Assembly (NCBI RefSeq): GCF_020497125.1
Contig: NC_059094.1
Span: 5,125,733-5,189,732, forward strand
Length of the DNA stretch: 64,000 nucleotides
DNA from: Mauremys mutica
Taxonomy: Eukaryota; Chordata; Testudines; Geoemydidae
Direction of reading: 5' to 3'
Shown: positions 21,451 through 33,758 of the stretch, piece by piece
Position numbering within the stretch: the first letter of the stretch is position 1
Layout of the letters: every line of letters starts with the position of its first letter
The notes under the pieces: model-generated
What the model was told of the DNA's origin: nothing
Seen by the model: the letters and a program-made list of their open reading frames with translations, nothing else
The model's database searches: none
Translations under genes and position numbers: made by a program

Positions 21451-22239
21451 CCTCAAAGCACTGTGATGCATCAGATTAAACGCAGTGCGCAGTGGGTAGG
21501 GATCCAAGGTCCCAGCACTGCATTCTGGGACTATTCCTGGTAACTCCTAGAGTCCAGGAGAATTGTAAGAGTTGGGGTCAAACACCCACCATCCCTCCCA
21601 TTGTAACTGTAACTCCCCCCAGGCCTTCTGAGTAATATCGCTAGAGGGAGGCACACACGGCACTGGGAGGTTAGCCCTCTCTTTGTCCAACATGAGTCTT
21701 TAGACTGGAAAAAAGTTGACCAATGACTGATGAATAGCGAATGGAAAACGGGGTCCCAGTCCCACCAAGCGCAGACAGTGGTGGCACCACACACCGGAGC
21801 AAGGATATGTGTGATAGCAACAGCTTGCAGTCTCGGGCCTTGGCTGCACAGCAGCACAGATTCCCTCTTTGCAGGGAGGCTCGATCCTCTGTTTCAAGGG
21901 TATCTGTGTATGGAGAACCGCAGGGCTGGAGCATGGCTGCACCAACAAGGACATGCCTGGGGTACCTGCCAAGGTGCCAAGGGCAGAATCAGTGAGTCAC
22001 CAAGGGCACTTCCAGCAGCAAGAGAGAGTCCTGGGGACCCCTTGGAGCCCCAGGTCTCAGCCTTGCCCTCCTGGCTGGTCAAAGGAAGGGGACCAGGAGG
22101 CAGCTGAGCTCTGAGGGCCATGCCCTGAAGTTCTCTGGAAGGGAAAGCTCCCCTCAGTCTCAGCATCCCACTCACTGCGATGGCCAGAGTAAGGGCTACC
22201 CGAGGCAGCCTTTACAGACCCATCCACCCTTTGCCCCAT
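21451..22239. other. Unannotated sequence
   Basis: TGCATTCTGGGACTATTC at 21,521-21,538 resembles a ZNF143-type site but is isolated. Nothing else can be supported. Confidence 0.35.
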
Positions 22240-22412
22240 GGCCTAAGGTACTTGTGTGGCCCCCAACACTCCTCACAGCCCCAGGTACCCCCATTTCACA
22301 GCGGGGCACTGAGGCACAAAATGACTTGCCCGAAGGAAGTCTGGAGCAGAGGGGGGTGTCGAGTATCAGATGAGCACTCCAGTCACTGCACCAGCTTCCC
22401 TCCCCTCGATGG
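22240..22412 (-). repeat. MIR-like SINE, antisense
   Basis: CCCCATTTCACAGCGGGGCA, ACTGAGGCACAAAATGACTT and CAGTCACTGCACCAGCTTCC give the reverse-complement order of the SINE core followed by its tRNA-like head. The copy is diverged. Confidence 0.65.
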
Positions 22413-25400
22413 CCCCTGCTGTTTGGATTAAGGGGGCTGGGAGGGACGTTCCTCTTCGCTGCTTCCTGGAAAGCTGAGGGGCTGGGGACCAGACCTTTCT
22501 CTGGCACTGTGGCCACAGCAGCTTTCCCTGCAAGGAGTCGAACTCTTGCCGTGATCCTGTCCCGGCTTCCCAGAGCAGGTGCAGCAGCGGGGCTGCGGGG
22601 CCGAGCTAGCGAAGCAGCCCGATGTGCCCTGCCTCTCCCCAGCTCGCTCCTCGGGATGCCGTCTGATCTGTCCTGGCTCAGATCATTCCCACGCGCTGTC
22701 CCCTCTGCCCCCCTCATTGCACGTGCCAGGGACCAGCTGCCCCAGCGACCACAGGGCCCAGGAGACCAGGTTTCTGCTCTCAGCCTGCGCTGGGCTGGGC
22801 TCTGAGTGACACAGAGGGGAGGGTACGGGAGGCCAACACCACGCGCAGCTCCCTGCTACAGTGACACTCACACACCCCATGACCCGGGGCTTCCCACTTC
22901 CAACACAAGCCCCCTTATTCCCACTGCACCCTCCAAGACCCTCAGCATAAACCCTAAGGATCCTCCTGCCTGGGGGTACGTGGGTGGGGCCCCATGGCGG
23001 GATTGTGACGCCTGCTCGGGAATGAAGGCTGCCTCAGTGGAGTCCCAGTGAACTTGGCCGTCCACGGGAATGAGCAGCTGGAGTTGTGTCATAGCACAGG
23101 CTGGGCTGGCACGAGTGGGGTCTGTACATGCTGCCAAGACTGTATCGGTCTCTCTGCCCCTCTGTTCCTGGGTTGCAGCCTCACCTGCGTGTGGCAGGGA
23201 TGCAGCAATGTCCCAGTTGGAGTCACAGCTCCCAGGCCATGCCGTCGAAGGGGGTTCGGGTTTCGGCCCACGCTCCACTGACAAGGAGATGGCAACGCCC
23301 CCCCCCCCACTCCCCAGGCTCTGCCGTTACATGGTATTAGCAATGCGCATCACTGCTGAAATGTAAACCGGAGCGTGCGGCCCTCCCCCGGCACCGTGCA
23401 AGGTAGCGGCAGCGGAGCGTGGGCCGGAATATCCAGGCACAGTCTATGGGGGAGAACAAGCAGCCGATGCCTGCAAGTGCTGGCGACCCCTGGGCGGCTC
23501 ACGGAGAACAATAAACTCCGAGATTTGTGTCTAACGAGTGGCCTGAGAGGCTGACCCCTCTCGAGAAGGATGACAGCTCCCGGGTCTCCCTCTCTACACT
23601 GACTGCTCAGGATGGCTGCAGCCGCCTTGGCAGGATCACTGCCCCCACCTGTTAGATCTCACGGAGGCCATTCGATAGAACAATCTGTGGCTGGGAGGCC
23701 GCTGGCTCCACTGACATTTGAGGCCCCTGACTTCAGCCTCATGTTCCACGGGGGGAGGGGGCATTGTGGGCTTCCTGCCTCGTCCCCGCCCCAGGCGTGG
23801 AAGGATGCGGATGAGCAGATGCTGACGAAGCCACTGGCAAGGCCTCTGGGAGGGACGGGAAAGCAGTGATGCGCGTCCGTAATATTGGTGGTTTTAAAGC
23901 CCCAGCTCCCGGAGACGTGGGTGGATGTGAATGTTTCAGGTTTGGAGGCTCTATCCCTCCTGATGGGAAAGCGCAACCCCAGGGTGACCAAAAGGAAAAC
24001 GAATCCGAAATGTCCCTTGAGTTTTAGTCCCACAATTCTGGGGTTTGCCTCATGCTGTTTGAGCACGTGGGGCTGGTGAACTGGGAAAGGCGTGTGGTTT
24101 GGGGCCCGATCCTGCCCTCCGATCCTGCCCTGGGGGGAGTACCAGGCCTAGCAAATTGAACCCTTCATAGAGATCTGGCCACATGAGTGCGCCTGAATGC
24201 AGGAAGACTCTGGGCAGCAGGAGGCTGTGAGGATGGCATTGCTAACAAGACGAGAGGGCAAGCAGCGCTGTAACCCAGAGAGGCCTTCGCTCTGCTGCAC
24301 AGGGGGAGAGGCACAGTGTCCCTGGGTAAGCTGGCAGTGCTCCACGGGGACTCTGCTGGGGCTGGGCTCCAGCGCGGCAGCCTCCTCCCAAAGAGGGTGT
24401 TTGCTGGGAAGGGCAGAGGGTGGGCAAGAGACTGCTAGGCCTGACACAAAGGTGCCAGTGCAGGGCCGTGGCTTTTCCCGGTATTATCGAGCGCTGACAA
24501 TGGCTCTGGAGTGACCCCTGTGGGAGTCTATTCCACAGGAGCAGAAGGGTGTCCCAGTCCGGCACACTCTGATGTGGGGGCCTTTTATAGTCCGAACTGC
24601 CTGAGAGTGGGTTGGGTCAGGGTGTGAAACCCAAATGCAGCTCACCCAGGGGCCATCACTGCTGCCCTCTGGGAAGGAAACGTGAGAACTGGCCACCTGC
24701 AGTGGCATGTGGGCAGCACTGGCACAATGCACAATAAGGGGGGATACCCTGCAAACAAGGTTGATTTCACAGGACTTTCAGGCTGCTGCCCGGCCCTGCA
24801 GAGTATCACATTCCGGTATCATGGTGAGTCTGCGGCAAACCCTGCACCGCAGTGGGACTGGACAGGGCGAGCCTAGTCCACAGGCCTGCCTTGTGGCAAG
24901 GTGGATTTCGTGCAAGATCAGGATGTCTCTGTCAGGTAGATATTATGCATTTCCCAAATTGGTACGTGTGCCGAATGAGGTATTTACTTGACAGCCCATA
25001 GCGCCGGTGACAGGCTGTGAATAGAAATGCTCTGAAATGCATAGGCTCTGCGGACTGAGGCTTGGGATTTACAGGGGAAAAGCTGCCCGTGGCCAGCAGA
25101 CAAGCACAGGGGTCTGAGGACCCCACTAATGGGGTGGGAAAGAGACACACACCTCACAGGGAAAGGCCCTTCCTGGAGATTGCCCCAGGGCACGGGGCTG
25201 TTGGGAAGCAATGGGCGTGGGTTTTATAACTGCAGGAAGACGAGTTTCTTTAAAAAGACAGAACAGGCTCGAGCACCTCGTGGAGTGCAGGTACCCAACG
25301 TGCTAGGATGCTGAGCACACGCAACCTGACCAAGTGCAGATGTAGGGAAGCCCACTCCAGCCCCCAGACATGGCTCTAGCACGCTGGGCTGGCTCCCCCG

Positions 25401-25962
25401 CTGGTGGCCAGCAGGTAGCTTCACTGCAGTCAGTGGCGCTCCGCCATTTGCCACCAGCCCAGGATCTGCTGTTTGTGATGAGATGCTCGGCTCACCGCTG
25501 GGTGATGCCTCTTTCTGGCCCTTCTGGGGATGAGCTCTGCCAGGCCGATGCCCCTTCACTCTGTCTGTGGCCCACCGCTCACTGAGGAACTGCAGCTTCC
25601 TCCTCGCACTCAGCCCTCTGGCCAGGTCCCTCAGGGGTTTCCCCTTCCGGGTTGGTCATTCAGGGTCTCTCTCCACAAGCAGTGTCAGGAAGCCCTTATG
25701 CCTGCCACCCTGACTCCCACAGGCTCTGTATCCACTGCCCTTAATAATACCACTCTGCCGGCTTGGCAGGGGAGCCCAGGCCCACTCTGGGGGCCAATCC
25801 AGGGCCCTTTACCAAGCAGTCCAGGTTTGCAGCTTCCCTAACCTTGCTGCTCTTGCCCCTGGACTACATCCTACCATGCTTCTACTCGTCAGGGAGACCC
25901 CAGGGCCCACTAGATCTCAGGGATTCCTACCCGTCTTCCCTCGCCCTCCCCTCAGGGAGAGT
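22413..25962. other. GC-rich sequence without recognisable genes
   Basis: There are 3.5 kb of moderately GC-rich DNA. Short open frames occur on both strands but none has a domain, a consistent splice structure or repeat similarity. A C-run lies near 23,299-23,310. From about 25,500 the C/T-rich text (CTTTCTGGCCCTTCTGGGGA and others) resembles LTR-element flanking sequence that I have seen in turtles, but no boundary is visible. Confidence 0.4.
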
Positions 25963-26254
25963 CAGGGCCAGCTCCAGGCACCAGCGAAGGTGCTCGGAGC
26001 GGCCAATGGAAAGGGGCAGCATGTCCGTGTCTTCGGCGGCAATTCGGTGGCGGGTCCCTCAGTCCCTCTCTTCCTCTTTGAGCTGGCGCCAAAGTGCCAC
26101 CGAACAGGAAGAGAAGGAGCGAAGGACCCGCCGCCGAATTGCCACTGAAGAAGGAAGCGGCGCGATTGAGCTGACGCCAAAGTGCTGCCGATCGGCTTTC
26201 CCCCCACCTCCCGCTTCGCCGCTTGGGGTGGCAAAAAAGCTGGAGCCGGCCCTG
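25963..26254. mobile_element. hAT-type MITE with 8-bp target-site duplication
   Basis: The element is 292 bp with termini CAGGGCCAGCTCCAG and CTGGAGCCGGCCCTG, inverted repeats matching at 14 of 15 positions. A perfect 8-bp direct repeat, GGGAGAGT, flanks it at 25,955-25,962 and 26,255-26,262. An 8-bp duplication with CAGGG ends is diagnostic of hAT transposition. The interior has paired GC-rich segments around AATTCGGTGGCGGGTCCCTC and GGACCCGCCGCCGAATTGCC that would fold into a long hairpin. No transposase is encoded. Confidence 0.93.
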
Positions 26255-26262
26255 GGGAGAGT

Positions 26263-27530
26263 GACTGCCAGTCCTCACTCTGCAGCCCTTCTCTGTTGCC
26301 CATCTCTTGGCTTCATATCAGCCTTCCCTCGCAGGTGAGCGTGCTTCCAGTCAGTGGCCTCCCTCTGGCCTAAATCTCTCCTGCGTTTGCAGCTTAACTG
26401 GACGCTTGGGTCCCCCTGGCTGAATTCAGCTCTCTCAGGACTGGGAGTACACCCCCTCACACTGTCCCGAGCAGCACTGCTGTGCATGGTTAATCTGCTG
26501 CCGCCTCCCACTCCAGAGGTGGCTGCCTTTCAAGGCAAAGCGAGCCATTTTCCTGTGGAGCTGGCAAAGCATTCGGGGATCCTCTGTGATTAAAGGCAGA
26601 ACAGAAATACAGGATATTGTTGTGCAGACAGCACAGGAGCCTTCCCGCGGGTTGGCTCAGACCCTGGCCTGCCCACCTGACTGCTGAGCCCGCTGCCTGG
26701 GGTTGGGTGAAGGCCGCTTGGTAACATTCTCCGCCTGAAGGATTTTTAAGTGGATGATTTTCTCCCCCTCCGAGCAGACCAGACACCCGGTGCCCCGCAG
26801 CCCTGCCTGAGTTTTTTTCTCTCCAGCTCAGCTAGTTCTTTTTGCCCTAAACAGCAATTAAGGATCAAAGTGGATCTGCCTTTGCCCACACCAGGCAGCG
26901 CCAACTGACTCCTGTCTGCTCACTGCGGCGCGGCTCTGATTTCCAGCTCCTGCCTCGCTTATTTAACATTCTGGAGCCTGTTTTGAGTGCCCCAATATTT
27001 TAAAATAAATTGCTGCATGTAAAAGGCTTAATGTCACATTCTGTTATTCTGACTGTTAAAAGAAAAGTGAAATCTTCAATGGGGCCACTGGAGCAGAAGC
27101 GATCAAACAGTGGGAGGCCCTATTAATGTGTATTACGTTTCATTATTCCAGCGCGGCGTGTCAAGCGGCTTCTCATCAGAACTCACGCAACAGATCAGAG
27201 CGTTAACTCTTTGCAAGCAAATGCAGGGGCAAGCTTCGTGGTGTTCCTCGCTTCTCCGGCTTTGTCTCTCTGATGCAGCTACCGGGTCCTTAACACACAC
27301 ACACCCCCTCAGCTTCGTGCTGCTGTTCCCTCCGCCAGCATCCGGGCGTGAGGAGCAGGTGGGGAGCTCGCTGCACGTGTGACCGGGGAGGGAGGCAGAT
27401 GGGCCGAATAAGAACACGCAGTGGGGAAACTGGAGCGGGGAGAAAGGGATGAGAAGGAGAAGTGTGTCGACGGGGAGAGGCGCAGAGAGAGGGAGGGAGA
27501 GACAGGCCGGGGTGCTGGGACAGTGTTTAT
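26263..27530. other. Unannotated stretch including an AT-rich unique patch (26,950-27,150)
   Basis: No exon is visible. The 26,950-27,150 patch (TTATTTAACATTCTGGAGCC, CCAATATTTTAAAATAAATTG, GTGTATTACGTTTCATTATT) is AT-rich, non-repetitive and without transposon termini. It could be a conserved non-coding element. Confidence 0.25.
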
Positions 27531-27632
27531 AGTGCGGGGGCTGAGAGCCCATTTAAATCCTGTATATGATGGAAACCACTTCAAGCCAGGGGGTGCGGCA
27601 GCATCCCGGCACCTCCGGGGTGAGGAAGAAAT
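27531..27632. repeat. Dispersed repeat, second copy of the 3,771-3,908 family
   Basis: CCTGTATATGATGGAAACCA followed by CTTCAAGCCAGGGGGTGCGG matches the central part of the repeat at 3,771-3,908 with a few substitutions. It is a fragment without defined ends. Confidence 0.65.
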
Positions 27633-28611
27633 GAGAGCGAGCAGAGTCCCAAACGCCTGCCTGACACTAGTGCTGGGCACAGGGCCCCTGAGTGCTCAGC
27701 CAGGGAGTCACCCTCACGAGTGCCAGCCCCAGCAGGTTCCCTGCGAGCTCGGTCACTGCTGTTTGTACCCTCCCTGCGCTGCTCTGCGCCTGGCCGCCCG
27801 GCACCACGGAGCCTTGAAGCCCTTGCTCACTCCAGGGACGCTGAAATGCGCAGGGCTGGAGCTGCCGGCCTGCTGGGGCGTGGGGCGGACCGAGGCACTG
27901 GGGGTGGAGGGAGCTGCCGACAGAGGGCGAGAGGGTGTGGGCCAGGACAGAACCCCTCACTGGAGTGAGCCGTGGGGGATGGCTGAGAGGCAGCGAGTGG
28001 GACGAGGCTGGGGGTCCCAGCACCCCACATGGGATTGCAGAGGCCGAGCCCCAGTCCAGACCTGGGCCCTGTCGCTATAGCGGGTGGAACCAGAATCCCA
28101 CTTTTGATTGTGCTGAATTTCATAGCACAGGCCCATCTCCAGCCCCCAGACAGACTGGCAGACACTCCCCCAAGGATCCTCTGTGCTGCTGCCCTGTCAG
28201 ACCACGTCCTCCTCCGGCACAGGGCTGGCTTTGTGGGGAAGCTGGGGGGTCTTGCATTCCCCCCCCCAGGCCATTTCCTCCCCTCCCCGAGAAGTGATCC
28301 CACCCACACCCTGGCACTTGGCTCTGAGGAGACTGCTCCTGTGTAAAGGCCGGTTCAGTCCTGACAGACTCAGCAGCACATTTCCCCTGCACCCCCTGCT
28401 TCCGTGGGCCCCTGGGCCTGACACTGCGCCCGACCCAATCTCCTGGCAGAGTCAAGGGCCTTTCAGCTCCTGGCTTCGCCCTTAGATTCCTCCACAACTG
28501 TAGCCTGCTCACTCTCAGGCAGCCCTACCTTCTGGTGTCACCCTGCAAACACCCTCCGTAATTCGGTGTCCAGAGCAGACCCCCCCAGTACAAAGGCAGG
28601 GAGCTAGGGCG
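27633..28611. other. Unannotated GC-rich sequence
   Basis: Nothing can be supported. Long-looking frames reflect GC content and show no domain. Confidence 0.4.
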
Positions 28612-28690
28612 TATTAGTCTGTCTCTCTGTTGGGCTAGCGCCATTGTGCGAGGCCCTGTACAAACACAGAACAAACCGACTGCCCCGCCG
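28612..28690 (-). repeat. SINE fragment, 3' part
   Basis: CCATTGTGCGAGGCCCTGTA followed by CAAACACAGAACAAACCGAC is a well-known phrase of reptilian MIR-type SINE tails read in antisense. It is short and truncated. Confidence 0.55.
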
Positions 28691-28859
28691 CTAATGCCAA
28701 TTGTTCACGTCAATGGGCCTGGCCAAGTGGAAATGCCGATTTAGACTGTGAGTGGCCCTCTGTGTCCGGGAAGGTGCCATTTATCAAACCAGCTGACTAA
28801 TCAATAGCAATACTCTCCTCTGCAGCATCTCTGCTCCCCGACTGTGATCCATACAGCTC

Positions 28860-29010
28860 ACGCTGCCCGAGGTAGGTCCCTACCCTTACCCAGTTGTACA
28901 GATGGGGAAATGAGGCCCAGTCCATGCCGTGATTTGCACAAGACCTGGCTCAGAGGCGGTACAAGAACTCAGCTCTCCTGAATCCCATGCCCAGCCACTG
29001 GCCATGGCAC
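28860..29010 (-). repeat. MIR-like SINE, antisense
   Basis: ACAGATGGGGAAATGAGGCC is followed by a run ending CAGCCACTGGCCATGGCACC, in reverse-complement SINE order. The head is heavily diverged. Confidence 0.6.
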
Positions 29011-31364
29011 CATGTCATGTCCCAGGAGATGCAGGAGAAGAGGGTGATAGACCGGGGAGGCAAACGGGAGCTCCGAAAAGAGTGTCAGAATTCAACTGGG
29101 AAGCTGCTGCATTTTCCTCAAACAGCCTATGTCCGCAAAGGCAGGAGCCCGGGAGGGCTCAGGCTACGGGGCCGAAGCGCTGCCCCCACACTCACAAAAC
29201 ATGAGTTTGGACCCCAAAGTCAGAAGGTTAAACAGTAACATTTCATTGGGCTTCCCTTGTCTGAGCTGGGGGTGGGGTGGGTGGGTGTCACTGAATGGGG
29301 GGGCCAAGGACCCAGCCTGCTGGGGAACCGCAGGCTAGGAGTAAACAGGCCCCTGGTGTCGTCCGAGAGCAGAGGGAGGCTGTGAGGCTTGGGGCATTGA
29401 CCCGCTTTTTAAAAAGAGTAAGGTCACTGCTGAAACCTCCTGCCCTGGGGGGATTCTCTCCCCTTCTCTCTGCTTCCCCTCCCTGGGGATCCCCCTTCTC
29501 TCTGCTCCCCCTCCCTGGGGGATTTCACTGGAGAGGGCAGGAAGCAGCCTTTCCCCACCCTGGGCTCACTGGCAGCAGGGAGACTAGACAGAAGCCTCCT
29601 TTTAGAGCCTGATGCTGGAGCTCCCCCACCTGGGATAGGTTCCTGGGGGCAGGGACCCCTGAGCACCAGGCTGTGGCATTGTGGTGGAGTTGGCTGTGTA
29701 GGTGCAGGTCGGGTGCCTGTGCTGCATCAGGGCCGAGCTCCCTGCTCAGCTCCCCCGACTCCAGGTCCCTGCTTGGTCCTGCTGGCTGCAGCAGGCAGCT
29801 GCGGGTGGGTGGGTCCCTTTGTGAGGCCTGGTCTACACACGGAAAGCCAGGCTCTCTGCAAACCCACCCATCCCTGAGCAGTCTGGGCCAGGGAGCCCTG
29901 CCAACCTCCCCCCCCCCCCCAGCTTCGGAACAGATTGCAAAGCATGTGTATTTAATTCACACAGTGCAGAAACATCCTTAACACCAGGTTTGACAGTGAA
30001 AAGCCACCGTACCCTGCCAGGGCTGGCATGCTGCACTGCAACGCGCAGGAGGCCCACCTATCTACCCTTTGCCGTGCCCTTTGGTGGCGTGTCCCTTGGG
30101 CTTGCTGGGGGGCGTGAGGGTGACAGAAGAGGGGGTGGGGACGGGAAGGAGCAGAGGGAGGAGAAAGAGCCCTGTGCGCTCCACAGTGGTGCAGAGGAAA
30201 TAGAGACAGGAGTGGAGCCATCACAAGGGGCCCAAGGCCCCTGCTGAGCAGGGAGGGGACCAGCCTGCAGCCCTGAAGGCTGCAATGAAGTGGGGAGTGA
30301 GGTGGGAGAAGTAGTCAGCAGCAGCAGTGAGAAAGCGGGCGGGCGGGTGCGGCTATTTCTGTAACAGAGACCAGGGGAGTCACTTGGGATAATTCCCAAA
30401 CCCTTAGCCTCAAACCCCAGCACAGCGAATTCTCTTTAATTCATTCCCCTGAAAGCAGACAGGGGCAGATGGCCATTTCCAGTCTGTCGAACAGCCCCAG
30501 ATCCCTGCGAAGGGCCAGTGTTACCAGAACAGACTAGCCTGTGTAAACAGCATTATACGTGCTCTGTCGAGGTGCCACTGTCCGATGGAGAGAAAAGCAC
30601 ATTTACAAGGCCAGGGGAAAACCCAAAACAGCAGCTCCCTCCAGGCACGTTGTGGGAGCAATGACATCTTGAGCACCTCGCAGGGTGTCCTGCAGACCCT
30701 GTTAGTGCCTGCAGCATAGCTCACCCACCCCCAGACTGGGAACGATACTAAATACCCGCAACAGAAAATAGACTTTGATATAGGAGCTGCTCCCCTCATC
30801 CCAGACAGTGGAAAAAACCCAACCCACACACACACAGACACACACTCAAGCCGTCATCTGTGCATCAAAGGCAATAAAACTCTGCCACATCTTTAATTTA
30901 TTTGCTGCTGCTATGAGTTGATAATTCCACATTCACAGTACAAAATAAATTCCTTTCATTGCTGTGTTCGTGTTCCTTCCCCGAGGATCACGTACCTAGT
31001 TGGGGTCTGCAGGGCAGGACTGCGGGGGGGGAATCTTTCAAAATTTTGGTTCTCAGAATGTCTCCCATACCACCCCCCAAATTCAACTCTTCTTTTGATG
31101 TCCCAGCAAGGGGATCTCGCGGGTTTGGGTCCAAACTGGGGCACTGTCTGTGAGGAATTACCCAGTGGGGCAGGAAGATGCTTGACACCTCCCTGCTCTA
31201 AGGTTTGTAAGTGACCAACAGACGCAGGGAGCGACTGAATGTCTGGGAGCAGGGGTTACTGAACTTCAGAGCTGCTCCCACTGCTTGCTGTGAATTACAG
31301 CTGCTCAGGAAACGATCCCCCGCCCGCTACCCCCACAATGATTCCTCACAAAAAATTCAGAAAA
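29011..31364. other. Unannotated sequence with small simple repeats
   Basis: A short tandem duplication of CTTCTCTCTGCT...CCCTCCCTGGGG occurs at about 29,460-29,523. GGCCTGGTCTACACACGGAA near 29,826 is a lone MITE end, a C-run lies near 29,918, and CA runs near 30,822-30,845. No exon or other repeat can be supported. Confidence 0.4.
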
Positions 31365-31535
31365 TGAAAAATTTGGGGGTTTCTTGAAAAATCATTTTTC
31401 CAGCTTTTTGGCACCAATTCCCCCGCCCCCTCCCAATTTTGGAGAAGGCAGATGGGGGTGTTGGAAATTAATTTATTACTAAAAAACTGTTTGTGACACA
31501 CACACCCTTTTTTTTTTTTAAGCAAAAAGATTCCC
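31365..31535. repeat. AT-rich interspersed repeat (TTTTC/GAAAA-rich family), copy 3
   Basis: AAAAATTTGGGGGTTTCTTG and GAAAAATCATTTTTCCAGCT, followed by a T-run near 31,507-31,519, have the texture of the family listed at 2,822. The copy is diverged. Confidence 0.5.
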
Positions 31536-32029
31536 TGGGGAAAGCTGGTGGGACTTAGCTGTGCAGCAGTTGTGGCCCTGTGTCCTGTGTGCAAATCATT
31601 CACAACCCCTACCCGATTCCCTTGACACGGACTACGATTCATAAGCATTCACCAGATACAGTCTATGAACAGACTCCAGGCTAGAGCATGTCCCGAAACG
31701 CATCGCTTTGACTTTTGGTTATTCATGCAACACTTTTGCTGGAGAATGATTTGTGAAAATTCTTGAGCATTGTATTGACTAAACCTCCAGCTTTCCATGT
31801 CCCGGTGAGCAATGGACCGTGTGTCCTGACAGTGCAGCCAGCTTAGTGGGCAGGCCTGGAACAGCCGGGGACAGCTTTTCAGATCATTCCACCGGCTGTC
31901 CCGCCTCTGCATCTCCACAAGGCAAAGGCTGAGCTGCCTTCAGCTGGCACGTGTCTTTGGCTGTGCCACGGAGCAAAAAGCTGGACCCAGATCCTCCTAG
32001 GTCCAGGAGTGTTCAGATCTTGGCTTTCC
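31536..32029. other. Unannotated sequence
   Basis: I see no supportable feature in this stretch. Confidence 0.4.
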
Positions 32030-32095
32030 CAGACTGCAGGGCCAGAAAGGACCATTATGATCTCATCTGACCTGCTGTGTAGCACAGGCTGCCGG
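32030..32095 (-). mobile_element. CR1 LINE 3'-end fragment
   Basis: GGGCCAGAAAGGACCATTAT followed by GATCTCATCTGACCTGCTGT matches the antisense CR1 3' terminus, as at 52,185-52,225. Only this terminal piece remains. Confidence 0.65.
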
Positions 32096-32879
32096 GTTCC
32101 AGTTCTGGTATTTATCTTTCCCCTATGCCCAGGCCCTGAATGTTCATCTCGTTTTTGCACTGGGCCCCTCCCCCTAACTTTCACTTTAATTCTACATTAA
32201 TTTATTTTCTCTGTTTTTTTATTAAAAAAAACTTGTTTATTCCCTTTTTTCCGCCTTTCTTTCCCTTCCTACGTGCTGCAGCTGCCTCTCCTGATGGCCG
32301 GGCGCTACCACAAAGCTGCTTGGCTCCTCTTTCCTTATTTAATAATTACCATCTCCTAGTCATCTTGCAGGGGCTTGGAAACCCACTTAATTCCACCACA
32401 GAACAGGTTAACTGCCAAGCTGCATTATTTTTTCTTACAAGTGATGTACAACTGTTTACGAGATAGGATTAGAAGAGGCAACTCCAAAAGCCAAGGCAGC
32501 CCGGAACTCCAAAGCTTGGGGAAGGATGTATGTGCTAGAAGCAAGCTGGTTCTTAGCTCCACCCTCGCTTGCCCTTTAAAATGTGCCTGCAGAGGCCCTT
32601 TGCCTTGGTCTCCTCCTGAGCTGCTCAGCTCCTCCTGTCTGCACTGGGATCTGGGATCTTCAAAAAGGTGGCTTGGCTCACTGAGACCCAGGAGCTGCAA
32701 AGTGTGAGGTCAGGCTAAATGCCAATGCTGCATTTCCTGACATTGGCCCTACCCAGAATATACTACAGACACCCAAAGCAGAATGGGAGAGTCCCTCCCC
32801 TAGCTTCCACTCCCTGGAGGGGTGCTCAGTGTGGGGCCCTGTTGCGTTTTAGCTGGGCAGGTTAGCCAGGTTTTAAGAG
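32096..32879. other. Unannotated sequence
   Basis: T-rich text lies near 32,205-32,265, with no defensible feature otherwise. Confidence 0.4.
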
Positions 32880-32990
32880 CAGGGGTTCTGGATTCCTGGC
32901 TTTGTCCCTATCACTGTGTGACACTGGGCAAGTCTCAGCTTCCCTGTCTGTAAAATGGGGCAATAAATAGCAGAGGGTGATTTTGCACCC
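32880..32990 (+). repeat. MIR-like SINE core
   Basis: GTGTGACACTGGGCAAGTCT followed by CTGTCTGTAAAATGGGGCAA is the MIR/CORE signature in sense orientation. The head is diverged and the 3' end is lost. Confidence 0.7.
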
Positions 32991-33459
32991 AAAAATATTC
33001 AATATTTAGTTCCAGGCCATTTGACAGCTCAGAAATGTCCCTCTGTCCAAATCATCCAGGCTTGTCCTGTGCACAGCACCCCCGTGATAGGGCACTTGAC
33101 AGACAATGATGGAGCCAAGGGCTCTGCACTGGCGATCTAGACTGGAAACATCATTCTGCATGTTTCTCATCCTATTCATGCCTGTGGTCCCATGGATTTC
33201 AGTGGGGCTACTCCCATGAGTGATGCTACACACATGACTGGGTGTTTGCAGGATCAGTTCCTTAGCTTGTAAAGAGCTGACCACATCTCCCTGTGTGGGC
33301 ACAGCACCCACAAGCCCTGGGCAGACTGCGGCCTCCAGCTTCTTCAACCGAACACATAGCAAACAGCAAATGACATTTCCGTCACATGAGAAAATATTAA
33401 TTTGCTTATGTTTCAGTGTAAACATTGATCTTAGTCCCAATAAAAGTTCAGATTTTGAA

Positions 33460-33655
33460 TTTCAAAATTTTGTTACTGACCTTTTTTCTTGCAAACTTGG
33501 CCATGTCTGAGTGAAAATGGGCCACTTTCACTCAAATGGGTCTGAATCAATAAAACATGAAATGTGGCAAGGTTTTTGAAAAATCGCCTTTTTTCAAATT
33601 TGAAATGAAAAAACTCTCATTTTAAGAACTTTGATTTTCTGACTTGCTCAGCCCT
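33460..33655. repeat. AT-rich interspersed repeat (TTTTC/GAAAA-rich family), copy 4
   Basis: TTTCAAAATTTTGTTACTGA, GGTTTTTGAAAAATCGCC and TTGAAATGAAAAAACTCTC, ending near TTGCTCAGCCCTG. The ending words compare with CACCAGCTCTGCACC in copy 2. There is no coding capacity. Confidence 0.55.
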
Positions 33656-33758
33656 GTGATCATCAGAATGTCAGAGGTGTGATGCAAGTGTCACACGTCC
33701 TCACCAGTCAGGGCACTGCGAAGGGCAAGAAGTCTTTGTAAAGTGCTTTGAAATACTT

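Noticed and set aside
32140..32466. Hydrophobic frame that looks like a membrane protein
   Set aside because: T-rich sequence yields Phe/Leu runs. It contains low-complexity TTTT/CCTT text and no family signature.
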